NCBI RefSeq assembly: GCF_001689125.2 | Contig: NZ_CP015405.2 | Location: 2,397,001 to 2,461,000, forward strand | Origin: Blautia pseudococcoides | GTDB taxonomy: Bacteria; Bacillota; Clostridia; Lachnospirales; Lachnospiraceae | Reading direction: 5' to 3' | Length of the DNA stretch: 64,000 nucleotides | Part shown: positions 35,677 to 44,500 of the stretch, in pieces | Position numbering within the stretch: the first letter of the stretch is position 1 | How the letters are laid out: every line of letters starts with the position of its first letter | Translations under genes and position numbers: made by a program | The notes under the pieces: generated by a model | Told to the model about the DNA's origin: nothing | Seen by the model: the letters and a program-made list of their open reading frames with translations, nothing else | The model's database searches: none

Positions 35677-37440
35677 CTAAATTTCACCCGGCGGTTCCAT
35701 TCCTTCCGGCATCTCTCCGTCCGGTGGTTCCATTCCCTCCGGCATCTCTCCATCCGCATGACCCGGCTTTTGGCCATTCTTCATATTTCCTTTCATGCCG
35801 CCGCCCATTCGTCCCATACCTTCTGCTGTGCCATTGGACGTGACTATGGATTCCAGGGTCAGCTCCTTACTCTCGTTTCCGATAGTAAGGGTATACGTCT
35901 CCCCCTCATTCATTTCCGGACAGCTGATCAGCACAGAGGAATAATTTTTCTCAGGCGCCCAGTTTAACAGCTCATTGCCGTCTGCATCTATTAAGATAAC
36001 CGCAGACTGTGCCTCCTGGGATTCTGTGAGATTTTGCAGAATAGAACACTGGGTGGAGGAATCACTGAATCCCTGTGCCATACCGGAACTTCCCACAGCT
36101 ATGATGGTTCCGCCTGTGATATCCGCGCCACCGTTATAGTCAAGAGCACCATCACCGCCGGACACAGGGCCGTTTACATATACGGTTCCTCCTGACAGAA
36201 AGAGACTGCCGTTAGAATCAAGGCCATCCCCCTCAGCGTCCACTTCCAGAGTTCCCCCTGTGATCTTAATGTAGGCCTCCGTATCATTGTCCATGCTTCC
36301 GTCCCCGCTTCCGCCGGGCACATCTGCCTCCTCCTCTTCCGTCTTCGCCTTTGCCGCATTTACCCCGTCATCACTGGCCGTCAGACTGGTTTCACCGCCA
36401 TTTACCACCACTCTGCGGCCTTCCAGTCCTTCATAGCAGGAGTTTACAGCAATCACTCCATCGTTCACCACAACATCCAGATCCGCATGAAAGGCATCAT
36501 CCCCTGAGTCCACCGTAAAACTGCCGCCGTCTATGACAATACTGCCGCCGGTGTGCAGGGCATCATCTTCTGTATTAAGAACAAAGGTGCCCCCTGCAAT
36601 ATAGATATTGCCTTTTTCCGTCTCCTCTGTATTTTCCGCTTTCATTCCCTTGCCCTGGGATGTGAGGCTGAATGTGCCGTCCCATACTTTTATACAGTCT
36701 TTTCCGGTCATGCAGTGTTCCGCGGCATTGACTGTGATCTCTCCGCCTGTGATGACCAGATCATTTTTTGATACAATGCCATGTTTATAAGAGGCGGTCA
36801 CTTTCAAAGCCCCGCTGCCGTTTACAGTAAGATCATCCTTGGAAAAGACTACCCCGTCTACCGTGTTGTCATCTGTCTGTGTATATGTATTTCCTCCGCT
36901 CAGACTGTTCTGACTTCCCTCTGCCAGCGTGAGAAACACTTTGTCCGCGTTTTTCACATAAATAGCAGCGCTTGTCTCACAGCGGATCTCCGCTCCGTCA
37001 AGAACAATCTGTACTTTGTCACTGTCCCCTGCATCTACCACGATCTGCCCGTCACCGAGTTCCCCGGTAATACGGTAGACACCTTCCCCGTTAATGGTGA
37101 TCGTGCTTCCGGAGACCTCTGCACTGCCGCTCTCCGACTGAATGGTATCTCCATTCAGGGTTATATCATCCGCCTCATCCGCCGCATAAGTACCCTCTCG
37201 GTCGCGTTCGGTAAATTCCGTATCAACCTCTGATCCTGTCAGCTCCAGATTCCGGTCCACACCTTCCGTGCTGCCGCTTCCCCCCATCATACCGGCTCTG
37301 CCACCGGGCGCCGTATCGGATACCGTTTTATCAGCCTCCCGGCTGTCTGCCTGTTCACTTCCGCATCCCCAAAGGGTACCCGCCGACAGTAGAATACACA
37401 GAAGCACTGCTGCTGTTTTTTTATTATACATCTGTCTCAC
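35677..37440 (-). CDS. DUF4353 carbohydrate-binding-like lipoprotein
   Basis: The 587-aa protein has a lipoprotein signal peptide (KKTAAVLLCILLSAGTLWGC, lipid Cys26), an acidic linker and a long parallel-beta repeat region (about 90-470) with recurring G-G-x-[IL]-x-[VI] units, as in DUF4353 proteins. A beta-sandwich-like end follows, then a Met/Gly/Pro tail with two copies of DGEMPEGMEPP. It should be anchored on the outer face of the membrane. It overlaps the DUF4956 gene by 4 nt and forms an operon with the VTC-domain gene. Confidence 0.88.
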   Translation of the reverse strand: MRQMYNKKTAAVLLCILLSAGTLWGCGSEQADSREADKTVSDTAPGGRAGMMGGSGSTEGVDRNLELTGSEVDTEFTERDREGTYAADEADDITLNGDTIQSESGSAEVSGSTITINGEGVYRITGELGDGQIVVDAGDSDKVQIVLDGAEIRCETSAAIYVKNADKVFLTLAEGSQNSLSGGNTYTQTDDNTVDGVVFSKDDLTVNGSGALKVTASYKHGIVSKNDLVITGGEITVNAAEHCMTGKDCIKVWDGTFSLTSQGKGMKAENTEETEKGNIYIAGGTFVLNTEDDALHTGGSIVIDGGSFTVDSGDDAFHADLDVVVNDGVIAVNSCYEGLEGRRVVVNGGETSLTASDDGVNAAKAKTEEEEADVPGGSGDGSMDNDTEAYIKITGGTLEVDAEGDGLDSNGSLFLSGGTVYVNGPVSGGDGALDYNGGADITGGTIIAVGSSGMAQGFSDSSTQCSILQNLTESQEAQSAVILIDADGNELLNWAPEKNYSSVLISCPEMNEGETYTLTIGNESKELTLESIVTSNGTAEGMGRMGGGMKGNMKNGQKPGHADGEMPEGMEPPDGEMPEGMEPPGEI

Positions 37441-38126
37441 AGCTCCTCTCTGACAATCGCAGCCCTGCTGCTTAATATCTCCAGGTTTCCATTTCGGCAG
37501 CGAATGGCATCTATCAGCCTCTTTTCATCTTTCTGCTCTTTCAGCACAACCTGGTACTCCAGACGGAACAGGCTGCCCATATTGGTTGTTTTTACCTGGA
37601 TCAGTTCCCATCTCTTCAAATATTTTTCAAAAATCTCATCAAACACCTCCGTGTAATCCAGGGATTCCGGAATCGTAATGCGCAGCGCTCTCTCCTGCGT
37701 ATGTTTCTCCCCAAACCTGCTGACTGTAAAAATGGTGTTGACTGCACCGATCACCACCACAAAAAGTGCCGCAATACCAATATATCCCATGCCCGTAGCC
37801 AGCCCCACAGCCATAGCAAGGAAAATACTGCTGATCTCTTTGGCCGTTCCGGGCACAGAGCGGAACCTGACCAGGGAAAATGCCCCCATCACTGCCACAC
37901 CGGTGCCCAGATTCCCATTCACCAGCATGATCACCATCTGCACAATGGCAGGCATCAGCACCAGAGTTACAACAAATCCCTTTGTATATGTATTGCGGTA
38001 CATATAAATCACTGCGGCCGCGAGCCCCAGAACCAGGGAGGCTGCTGTACATGCCAGAAAAGTCCCCAGGGAAAATGTGGCTGCTGTTTCGTTCACCAAA
38101 ATTGACTGAAACCAGGTATTAAGCAC
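37437..38126 (-). CDS. DUF4956 membrane protein
   Basis: The protein of 229 aa uses a GTG start at 38126 after GGAAGGAGGG; the longer frame to 38264 lies inside the VTC gene. Four membrane segments (SLGTFLACTAASLVLGLAAAV and others) precede a cytoplasmic alpha-beta domain (about 140-229). The motif VMGAFSLVRFRSVPGTAKEI is characteristic of DUF4956. It overlaps both neighbours by a few bases and probably forms a membrane complex with the VTC-domain protein. Confidence 0.9.
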   Translation of the reverse strand: MLNTWFQSILVNETAATFSLGTFLACTAASLVLGLAAAVIYMYRNTYTKGFVVTLVLMPAIVQMVIMLVNGNLGTGVAVMGAFSLVRFRSVPGTAKEISSIFLAMAVGLATGMGYIGIAALFVVVIGAVNTIFTVSRFGEKHTQERALRITIPESLDYTEVFDEIFEKYLKRWELIQVKTTNMGSLFRLEYQVVLKEQKDEKRLIDAIRCRNGNLEILSSRAAIVREEL

Positions 38127-38856
38127 AATATTTCCCTCCTTCCCGTTTTCCTTCCCTTGTATGCCGGGCATTTTGAAGCTGGTAGGCCTTTCCGTACTTG
38201 GAAAACGATATGGGATAAATGTGAAGCTGGTCCAGAAGTTCCGACAGCCATACAGGCATGGCACCTGGAATTTTTATTTCCATAAGCCGCTGCCCCTCCT
38301 CCAATATCTGCCGGCCCCATGGGCCCTTTCTCAAATCCAGTTCCCGGCTCCGGAACCGGATATCCCAGTCAAATGTCACTCTGAGTTCCGGCTCCTGCAT
38401 ATCATAGGCAGCCACCCTGTCGTAAGCGATGTACATGGCCGGCCTGATATCTTTATAATACTGTAAAAACCAATCAATTTCCCGCAGAACCTGTGTCTCT
38501 ACCCCCGGCATCTCACGGCGCAGAAGATATCCCTCAGCCTCGGTCAGCACCATACGCTCCCGCCGCTTGTATACAATACCCTCATATTTCTTTTTCAGTT
38601 CCAGAAAGACAGGCCCGTCCTTTTTCGGTGTTCCATAACTGCGAAGCCGGAACTTTTCCTTATAGACCGGCTTGTCCAGGGATGCACGGATGAGCCGGGC
38701 ATCCGGTGTATCAAAATAAATATTGCATATGGTGGTTGTCCCATATTGATCCGGGATAAGCCTCCCGCTTGTCCTTTTTACAAATTCTTTATATTGACTG
38801 TCGTCCAGCAGGTATTTCTTCTCGTAACGCTTAAATGTCATCTGATAACTGCCCAT
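38119..38856 (-). CDS. VTC-domain protein (polyphosphate polymerase-like)
   Basis: The 245-aa protein has the VTC triphosphate-tunnel fold markers: KRYEKKYLLDD, CNIYFDTPD, KFRLRSYG, VFLELKKKYEGIVYKRR and, near the end, LMEIKIPG and FSKYGKAYQ. These Arg/Lys/Glu residues line the tunnel that binds nucleotide and metal in yeast Vtc4. Polyphosphate synthesis is a family-based guess for bacterial members. It heads the operon with DUF4956 and DUF4353. Confidence 0.88.
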   Translation of the reverse strand: MGSYQMTFKRYEKKYLLDDSQYKEFVKRTSGRLIPDQYGTTTICNIYFDTPDARLIRASLDKPVYKEKFRLRSYGTPKKDGPVFLELKKKYEGIVYKRRERMVLTEAEGYLLRREMPGVETQVLREIDWFLQYYKDIRPAMYIAYDRVAAYDMQEPELRVTFDWDIRFRSRELDLRKGPWGRQILEEGQRLMEIKIPGAMPVWLSELLDQLHIYPISFSKYGKAYQLQNARHTREGKREGGKYCA

Positions 38857-38975
38857 GATGTTCCTCCTCGGTTTACTTATTTTTTACTTCTGCCTCAGTA
38901 TAGCGCTTCAACCTTAAATTAACTTAAAAAGACAGACAGCAAATTTTTTTCTGCTGTCTGCCTTAAAGCAGCCGT

Positions 38976-40355
38976 CTATTTCAATGGAAGCCTTGCCGTG
39001 AAGCATATACCCGTGTCCTCTGCCCTGGCTGTGATCTTTCCCTTATGTGCTTTTACAATGGCATGAGCCACTGACAGTCCGATCCCGTATCCCCCTGTCT
39101 TTCTGGAGCGGGAACTGTCAGCCCGGTAGAACCGGTCAAAAAGCCTGTTCAGATCCCCGTCCGGAATCTCCTCACAATCGTTGTAGACAGAAAGCTCCAG
39201 TATTCGCTCTTTTTTCTCCAGAGTTATGCGGATACCTCCTCCATCCGGGGCATATTTGACTGCGTTATCCATAAGGATCGTCACGAACTGCCGGATATTG
39301 GATTCACATCCATTCATATAAAGCCCTTGGGGTATCTGCTTCTGTATCTGCAGCCCTTTTGCCTGCGCCATGGGCGCAAAAGCATCCACACACTCTTTTA
39401 CCGTCTCGGAGCAGGAAAAATCTGCGGTCTGAAGCCTCTCCTGCATTTCATCCAGCCGGGACAGCGTAAGCAGATTTTTCACCAGCTCTCCCAGACGCTC
39501 CACCTGGTTTCGGATGCTCCTGGTCCATTCACTCTCCCCCTCACACATTTCGATCACCTCTGCATTGGCAGAGATAATGGCAATGGGGGTCTTGATTTCA
39601 TGACCTGCGTCCGTTATGAACTGCCTCTGCTTTTCCATACTCTCGATCACCGGCCTGATTGCCCTTCTGGAGAACACACTTACCAAAAACAGCACCAGCA
39701 CCAGGCAGAGAAATGCCACGAGCAAAGATATTCCCGCAAAATTCCGGATAGACTGCAAATCATTGCCGCAGTCTACAAATATCAGAAGCGTCTGCCCATC
39801 CTCCTTCACAGTCTTCTGGTATTTATATTGGCCGCAGTAGCCCTTTTCCCTTCCCTTTTTCAAAACCTCATTGGCAAATGCAGCCACCTCCTCCTCTGTA
39901 ACTGCCGCCACATGTGTCAAATCCATCTGCATCTGTGAGACAGACACCGTTTCACTGGAATCTGCCAGTTCTTTTGGAATGGTCACGGAAAAGTACCGGG
40001 TCTCAAAAGGAGTCTCCTCTGATATCCGGTAGCCAAACAGCCCGCCCCGTCCGCGTATACCATCGCCCTCCTGCGAAGCCGGCGGTTCTCCGGGACTCTG
40101 CTGTACCTCAGACTTGTCCTCCCCATCCTTTGGCATTGTCTCCTCACCGGGTTCTGGAGGGTGGGTGCCCTTATCCCATTGCTTTGGAAAACTCCCGCTG
40201 TTTTGAACCAGCATATCCAGAAGAATATTGGACTTGCCGTTGGTCTGGTAAATATTCAGCCCATTGATCCCCCCTACCACAAGCAGAAGCACAGCGAGCA
40301 GGGAGATCATGGTTATCATGACAAACTTCCTCTGTAGTTTTTTTATCATATGCAC
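38976..40355 (-). CDS. Sensor histidine kinase (OmpR-system partner)
   Basis: The 459-aa kinase has an N-terminal membrane helix, an extracellular part of about 170 residues with a Pro/Glu-rich stretch, and a second helix near 215-235. The HisKA box is DAGHEIKTPIAIIS, followed by an ATPase domain (DNAVKYAPDGGG, GYGIGLSVAHAI). It is encoded 11 bp after its response regulator. The signal is unknown. It is downstream of, and convergent in sense with, nothing obvious; the VTC operon follows 119 bp later in the same direction and could be a target (inference). Confidence 0.93.
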   Translation of the reverse strand: MHMIKKLQRKFVMITMISLLAVLLLVVGGINGLNIYQTNGKSNILLDMLVQNSGSFPKQWDKGTHPPEPGEETMPKDGEDKSEVQQSPGEPPASQEGDGIRGRGGLFGYRISEETPFETRYFSVTIPKELADSSETVSVSQMQMDLTHVAAVTEEEVAAFANEVLKKGREKGYCGQYKYQKTVKEDGQTLLIFVDCGNDLQSIRNFAGISLLVAFLCLVLVLFLVSVFSRRAIRPVIESMEKQRQFITDAGHEIKTPIAIISANAEVIEMCEGESEWTRSIRNQVERLGELVKNLLTLSRLDEMQERLQTADFSCSETVKECVDAFAPMAQAKGLQIQKQIPQGLYMNGCESNIRQFVTILMDNAVKYAPDGGGIRITLEKKERILELSVYNDCEEIPDGDLNRLFDRFYRADSSRSRKTGGYGIGLSVAHAIVKAHKGKITARAEDTGICFTARLPLK

Positions 40356-40366
40356 ACCTTTCCGGC

Positions 40367-41041
40367 TCAGGCTTTTTTCTCCAGTTTATAGCCGATCCCT
40401 CTGGCTGCCTTGATTTCTACAGGTGCACCCAGTCTCTGGAGTTTCTTTCGCAAATAAGAGAGATAGACCCATACCACGCTCACCTCGGCCTCCGCTTCAT
40501 ATCCCCATATCTTTTCCATGAACTGCTCTGCTGAAATAAACTGGTTGGAATTTCTCATAAGCATTTCCATCATCTGAAACTCCTTATTTCCCAGACGGAG
40601 AGCCTGGCTTTTATAACCCAGTTCAAAATTCTCCCGGTTCAGGGTCAGCTCATGGAAATCCAGCACATTTGCTGAAAACTCTGACTTTCTTCTGGTCATG
40701 GCCCTGATTCTGGCAAGCAGTTCTTTCATGGCAAACGGTTTTGGAAGATAATCGTCCGCTCCCAAATCCAGTCCTGTGACCCGGTCTTCAATCTCCCCCT
40801 TAGCAGTAAGAAGCAGGATAGGCACAGTACAGCCCTGCTTTCTCAGCGCTTCCAGCACTTCAAGGCCGCTCATCCTGGGCATCATGATATCCAGGATCAT
40901 ACCGTCATACGCAGCCGCCTGGGCCCAGTCATAGGCATCTGCCCCGTTATAAACCACATCTATGGAATACTTGTTGTGCTTCAACACTGCTGCCAGCGCG
41001 TTTGCCAGCTCTTTTTCGTCTTCTGCAAGAAGTAACCGCAT
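40367..41041 (-). CDS. OmpR-family response regulator
   Basis: The protein of 224 aa starts at MRLLLAEDEKELANAL (ATG after GGAGGG; the longer frame is not supported). The receiver domain has a phospho-acceptor Asp in GMILDIMMPRMSG and a conserved Lys in DYLPKPF. The C-terminal winged helix (LRLGNKEFQMMEMLM, VVWVYLSYLRKKL, IKAARGIGYKL) binds DNA. It pairs with the kinase immediately downstream. Confidence 0.94.
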   Translation of the reverse strand: MRLLLAEDEKELANALAAVLKHNKYSIDVVYNGADAYDWAQAAAYDGMILDIMMPRMSGLEVLEALRKQGCTVPILLLTAKGEIEDRVTGLDLGADDYLPKPFAMKELLARIRAMTRRKSEFSANVLDFHELTLNRENFELGYKSQALRLGNKEFQMMEMLMRNSNQFISAEQFMEKIWGYEAEAEVSVVWVYLSYLRKKLQRLGAPVEIKAARGIGYKLEKKA

Positions 41042-41161
41042 GTTTTCCCTCCTGTGGATGCCATAAGCTAGATGGTCACCTTTCCCCCATGAAACGGATC
41101 CGGGAAAGGAAATCATTAATTATTTTATTATCATAATATCATAAAAACCTTAAAAGAAGCT

Positions 41162-41204
41162 AAAAAAATCCCCGGAACTGCAGATAATCCTCTGCAGTTC
41201 CGGG
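41162..41204. terminator. Terminator after the CapA-like gene
   Basis: CCCCGGAACTGCAGA and TCTGCAGTTCCGGG form a strong stem; on the minus strand it is followed by TTTTTTTAG. Confidence 0.9.
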
Positions 41205-41252
41205 AACAGAATACCATGGAAATTCATCCCCTCACATCTTCAGGGGCGGGTT

Positions 41253-42293
41253 TTAAACACCCAATTCCGGCTGAAAATTATTTTCCCCGGAATCGGATGA
41301 TATCCTGCATGGAATCTGCTCCGGTTCCCAGGCCTTCGCAAGCTTTCCATCCAAAAACCCGAATGTCTGGCGGTATATCACACTGTCCCAAACCTCAGGG
41401 TTCTTATCTGCCCCATTGCAAAATACTCCCAGGCTGTATATGATATAACTCCCCTCATATCTCTCTACCTGCTGTACATGGGAAGGGTGATACCCCAGCA
41501 CCAGATCTGCCCCCGCTTCAACGGCTCTGTGTGCCCATTCCTCCTGGCTTTTGCCGGGCTTTTGGGCCCCTTCACTGCCCCAGTTCATACACACAACTAT
41601 CATGTGTGCGCCTGCGCCCTTTGCCAGCTGTATATTCTTAACCAGCAGTGCCTGCATATCCATAGATTTGTCAAGCACATCAATGCCGATGAAGCCAATT
41701 TGAATTCCATTTACATTTTTAAAAGAAACCCGGTCATGTCCAAATGCTCCCACTCCCGCTTCGTTCAATGCAATGGCTGTATCGTAATATCCTTCCTGTC
41801 CGTAGTCCTTTGTTCTGTCATTGGCCAGGTTCACCAAATCAATGGAACCCGCTTTGAAAATATCTGCATATTCTTTCTGTCCCTTAATGGGATGCTTCCT
41901 GCCTGCTGCGGTCTCATCTGACATATCTCCGATAAAATTCGCAACATTTACATCGGCTTTATCCAGCTCTTTTTTCACCTTCTGAAAAAAGTAAGCAGGA
42001 TTTTCTTCCTTTTTGTATGCTTCCAGGAAACTTCCCTTTTCCCCTGTCCCCCGCTCGTCGCCGAAGATACAGGTACCGACAGCTCCAATGGTAACCTTTG
42101 TCATCTTAGATTCCAGTTCCTGTTCCCGGGCTGCCTGTGCTTTTAATTCTCTCTTTGCAGATACCTTTGGCACAAAAAACAGGAAAACGAAAAGCAGCGC
42201 TGCCAGCAGGAGCACACCTGATGTGAGTCTTTTCTTGATACGCCTGACCTGCCGGGCACGCCTTATCCTGTTCTTTCTGATCTTTTTATCCAT
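41253..42293 (-). CDS. CapA-family (PGA_cap) membrane-anchored protein
   Basis: The 346-aa protein has a very basic N-terminus, one membrane helix (about 25-44) and an extracellular CapA-type metallophosphoesterase-like domain (TIGAVGTCIFGD, VNLANDRTKDYGQEG, VCMNWGSEG, LVLGYHPSHVQQVERYEG). In usual CapA proteins the second motif reads NH and the third has HWG; here these His are D and N, so metal binding may be altered. Function in poly-glutamate or other envelope processes is family-based only. Confidence 0.85.
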   Translation of the reverse strand: MDKKIRKNRIRRARQVRRIKKRLTSGVLLLAALLFVFLFFVPKVSAKRELKAQAAREQELESKMTKVTIGAVGTCIFGDERGTGEKGSFLEAYKKEENPAYFFQKVKKELDKADVNVANFIGDMSDETAAGRKHPIKGQKEYADIFKAGSIDLVNLANDRTKDYGQEGYYDTAIALNEAGVGAFGHDRVSFKNVNGIQIGFIGIDVLDKSMDMQALLVKNIQLAKGAGAHMIVVCMNWGSEGAQKPGKSQEEWAHRAVEAGADLVLGYHPSHVQQVERYEGSYIIYSLGVFCNGADKNPEVWDSVIYRQTFGFLDGKLAKAWEPEQIPCRISSDSGENNFQPELGV

Positions 42294-42817
42294 AATAGCC
42301 CCTCTTTCACAGCAAATGACTGGATTTGCTGTCCATGCTTGGTATTATATAGAAAAGTTGTTACTAATATAAGCTATCTTGTTTTAAGTTTGAAAGACTT
42401 TACATGTACAATCCAGTGACTATTTTTTTAATGAAATGACAAAGTTTGTGACTATTTTTTCATTTTTGTGTACAATAGAAAATAAATTCTTAACATGTCA
42501 TATACCACAAATATAAAATTTCTATCCTCTTTCCGCAGATTAAGCCCGGTTCGGGATGTAATCTATGACAAAATGCGTTACAGGTGTGTAACATTCTGGC
42601 AGACCGTATCACCGGATCACTCATCCGTATATTATCAGACAATATATTATTTTACATGATAATAGTGTGAACGTAACCCATATCCGCATAAACGTTTGGT
42701 GTTGTGATCCTAAACCGGACATGAAAACAGAACTTCCCTTTACAAAACAGGGAACCAAAAGAGAGGATTATACTATTTTTATAAGATATGCTGTAAGCAA
42801 GGAGACAAAACAATGGA
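42294..42817. other. Gene-free AT-rich stretch
   Basis: No gene is supported. GTGACTATTTTTT occurs twice (about 42417 and 42449), bracketed by two GTACAAT motifs, which may be promoter elements of the CapA-like gene or chance repeats. Nothing else stands out. Confidence 0.4.
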
Positions 42818-43054
42818 ATGATTAACAAAATTAAGCAATGCCGCCGCGTTGCCCTGAAGTACGGCTATCCTTCGCCTACCTCATTCAACCGTGCCTTTCA
42901 AAGTGTCCACGGGATTCCTCCCACAGCCGCCAGAAATGAAGGATGTGTTCTGAATGCATATCCCACTGACAGAAAACATGGAGAAAAACGCGGTATCATG
43001 AATTATATGCTGAAGGCGGAATGCTGGGATTTTTCTTTGCCGCGTACAGGCTGA
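42818..43054 (+). pseudogene. AraC-family regulator fragment
   Basis: The frame contains [31 protein letters not shown], read in pieces as the second helix-turn-helix of an AraC protein, and VLNAYP that usually follows. The preceding helix and the following GyrI-like domain are missing or garbled. It is a short decayed remnant. Confidence 0.7.
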
Positions 43055-43074
43055 AAAAGGAAACAGATTTGTAG

Positions 43075-43410
43075 TTATCTCAGAGCATTTTTCTCCTGCA
43101 GATACCTTTCTATTTCCTCCTGCTCCAATCTCCGTATCCGGGTGTTTGGGTACTCCCGATATTCTTTCTCAGAAAAAACAGGCAGCATGGTTTCACATCT
43201 CTTATTTCGGTTCTTTTTCAAATAAACCTGCAATTCTTCTGTACCGGGGAAGATTTTATATGAAACTCTTCCCTGGGTATTCTTCAGTTCATAAATTCCG
43301 CATGACTTTTTCATGGTAAAATCAGCAGTTCGCAGATAGAGCTTTGCCTGCTCCAAAGACGTAAACGGAAAATTCCACCTCTGCAGGCCTCTTTTCGGTT
43401 CCCGTTCCAT
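43075..43410 (-). CDS. Hypothetical protein, 111 aa
   Basis: A soluble, basic frame with aromatic residues and alternating strands (GIYELKNTQGRVSYKIFPG) and a Glu/Arg-rich C-terminal helix. There is no clear ribosome binding site, and the open frame extends upstream of the ATG, so the start is uncertain. It sits in a decayed region. Not recognised. Confidence 0.4.
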   Translation of the reverse strand: MEREPKRGLQRWNFPFTSLEQAKLYLRTADFTMKKSCGIYELKNTQGRVSYKIFPGTEELQVYLKKNRNKRCETMLPVFSEKEYREYPNTRIRRLEQEEIERYLQEKNALR

Positions 43411-43419
43411 ACAGCTTTT

Positions 43420-43575
43420 ATGCTGATCTTTCTGCCACTGGATTCCATGGTGCAGATCATTCGCGCCGCCTTTGCCAGTGATGCATTTTCCGTCGGAGTT
43501 GTTCCTTATGTAAAACTAATCTGCTGGTGCATAGCCGGATACAGTGTTGTGATTGTTATAATGAATAAAAAGTAA
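43420..43575 (+). pseudogene. Possible C-terminal scrap of an ABC-2 permease
   Basis: A 51-codon frame with LPLDSMVQIIRAAFAS followed by a membrane helix (VVPYVKLICWCIAGYSVVIVI) and a basic end. This resembles the last helix of ABC-2 permeases. No upstream part or ribosome binding site exists. Confidence 0.4.
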
Positions 43576-44018
43576 GGAAATGAGATTTCAGAATGTATTC
43601 CATTCACCAATTGATGGAACACTTGAAACATACAGTGCTGATTTTGAATTGATAGAGCAGGACCGAAAAGCACCTCGTTTTTCAGCAACGGTTCATACCC
43701 CAGTCAGGAAAGATTCTCTGTCCTGTGCGGGACCAATTTCAAGGATGTAGGGATTGGCCTCACGCACACGGTGCCGCTCACTATTTCCTGTTGCCTGCTG
43801 TACACCCACAACTGGAATATAGGAATCATTATATGGGCAATTATCAAAAAAGTCAATCTCCGCAAAAAATACCTATAGATTATCCTAATCCGATTCCCTA
43901 AAAACTATATTTTTTCATATGCATAAACTGGCAGTGCAAATAGTTCACTACTGGTTGCTGTCCTTTCTCTCCTTTCTCACCTATACTTATAGCAGAGCAA
44001 ACACGAAGGAGAAAGCAT
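43576..44018. other. Decayed stretch before an XRE gene
   Basis: Short open pieces without domains (for example after ATG 43577). The promoter and AAGGAG site of the XRE gene lie at the right end. Nothing else is recognisable. Confidence 0.4.
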
Positions 44019-44345
44019 ATGGATTTTTCAGACATCGGATTTCAGATTCGCGCCAAACGCAAGGCAAAATCCTGGAGCCAGGAAAAACTGGCTGAGGAAG
44101 TTCATCTAAGTGCAGCATATATTGGAATGATCGAGCGCGGTGAAAAAATCCCCACACTGGAAACCTTCTCCGTGATCGCCAACGCTCTGGAAGCTTCTGC
44201 AGATGAACTTCTCTCGGGAGTCATCAGTGCCAGCCATGAGGCCAGAATGTCAAAGTACGCAGAGCAAATGCGTTCCCTGGATTTCAAAAGCCAGAGGGTC
44301 CTTCAGGAGATCATTGAAATATTCTTAAAAAACTATCCGAAATAA
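44019..44345 (+). CDS. XRE-family transcriptional regulator
   Basis: The 108-aa protein has a helix-turn-helix at residues about 8-62 (IGFQIRAKRKAKSWSQEKLAEEVHLSAAYIGMIERG) and a C-terminal helix pair. The ATG follows GAAGGAGAAAG. It is monocistronic and next to a decayed region; its target is unknown. Confidence 0.9.
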   Translation: MDFSDIGFQIRAKRKAKSWSQEKLAEEVHLSAAYIGMIERGEKIPTLETFSVIANALEASADELLSGVISASHEARMSKYAEQMRSLDFKSQRVLQEIIEIFLKNYPK

Positions 44346-44500
44346 CTCAGAGATCCATCTGCAAATACATCCGCCGCTGCATCTAAATAACAGGCCCTAT
44401 GGATTCTCTGTGTCTTCTCGCTGTAAATTGATCCCAATATAATAACCGGCATTGGTTTTTATTTTTAAACCAATGCCGGTCCCCTATAATTTATACAATT

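Noticed and set aside
35677..37440. Adhesin or autotransporter
   Set aside because: The beta repeats and operon context fit DUF4353 lipoproteins; no sortase motif or transporter domain is seen.
42400..42480. CRISPR-like repeats
   Set aside because: Only two short copies of a T-rich motif occur; no regular spacing or further repeats anywhere in the window.
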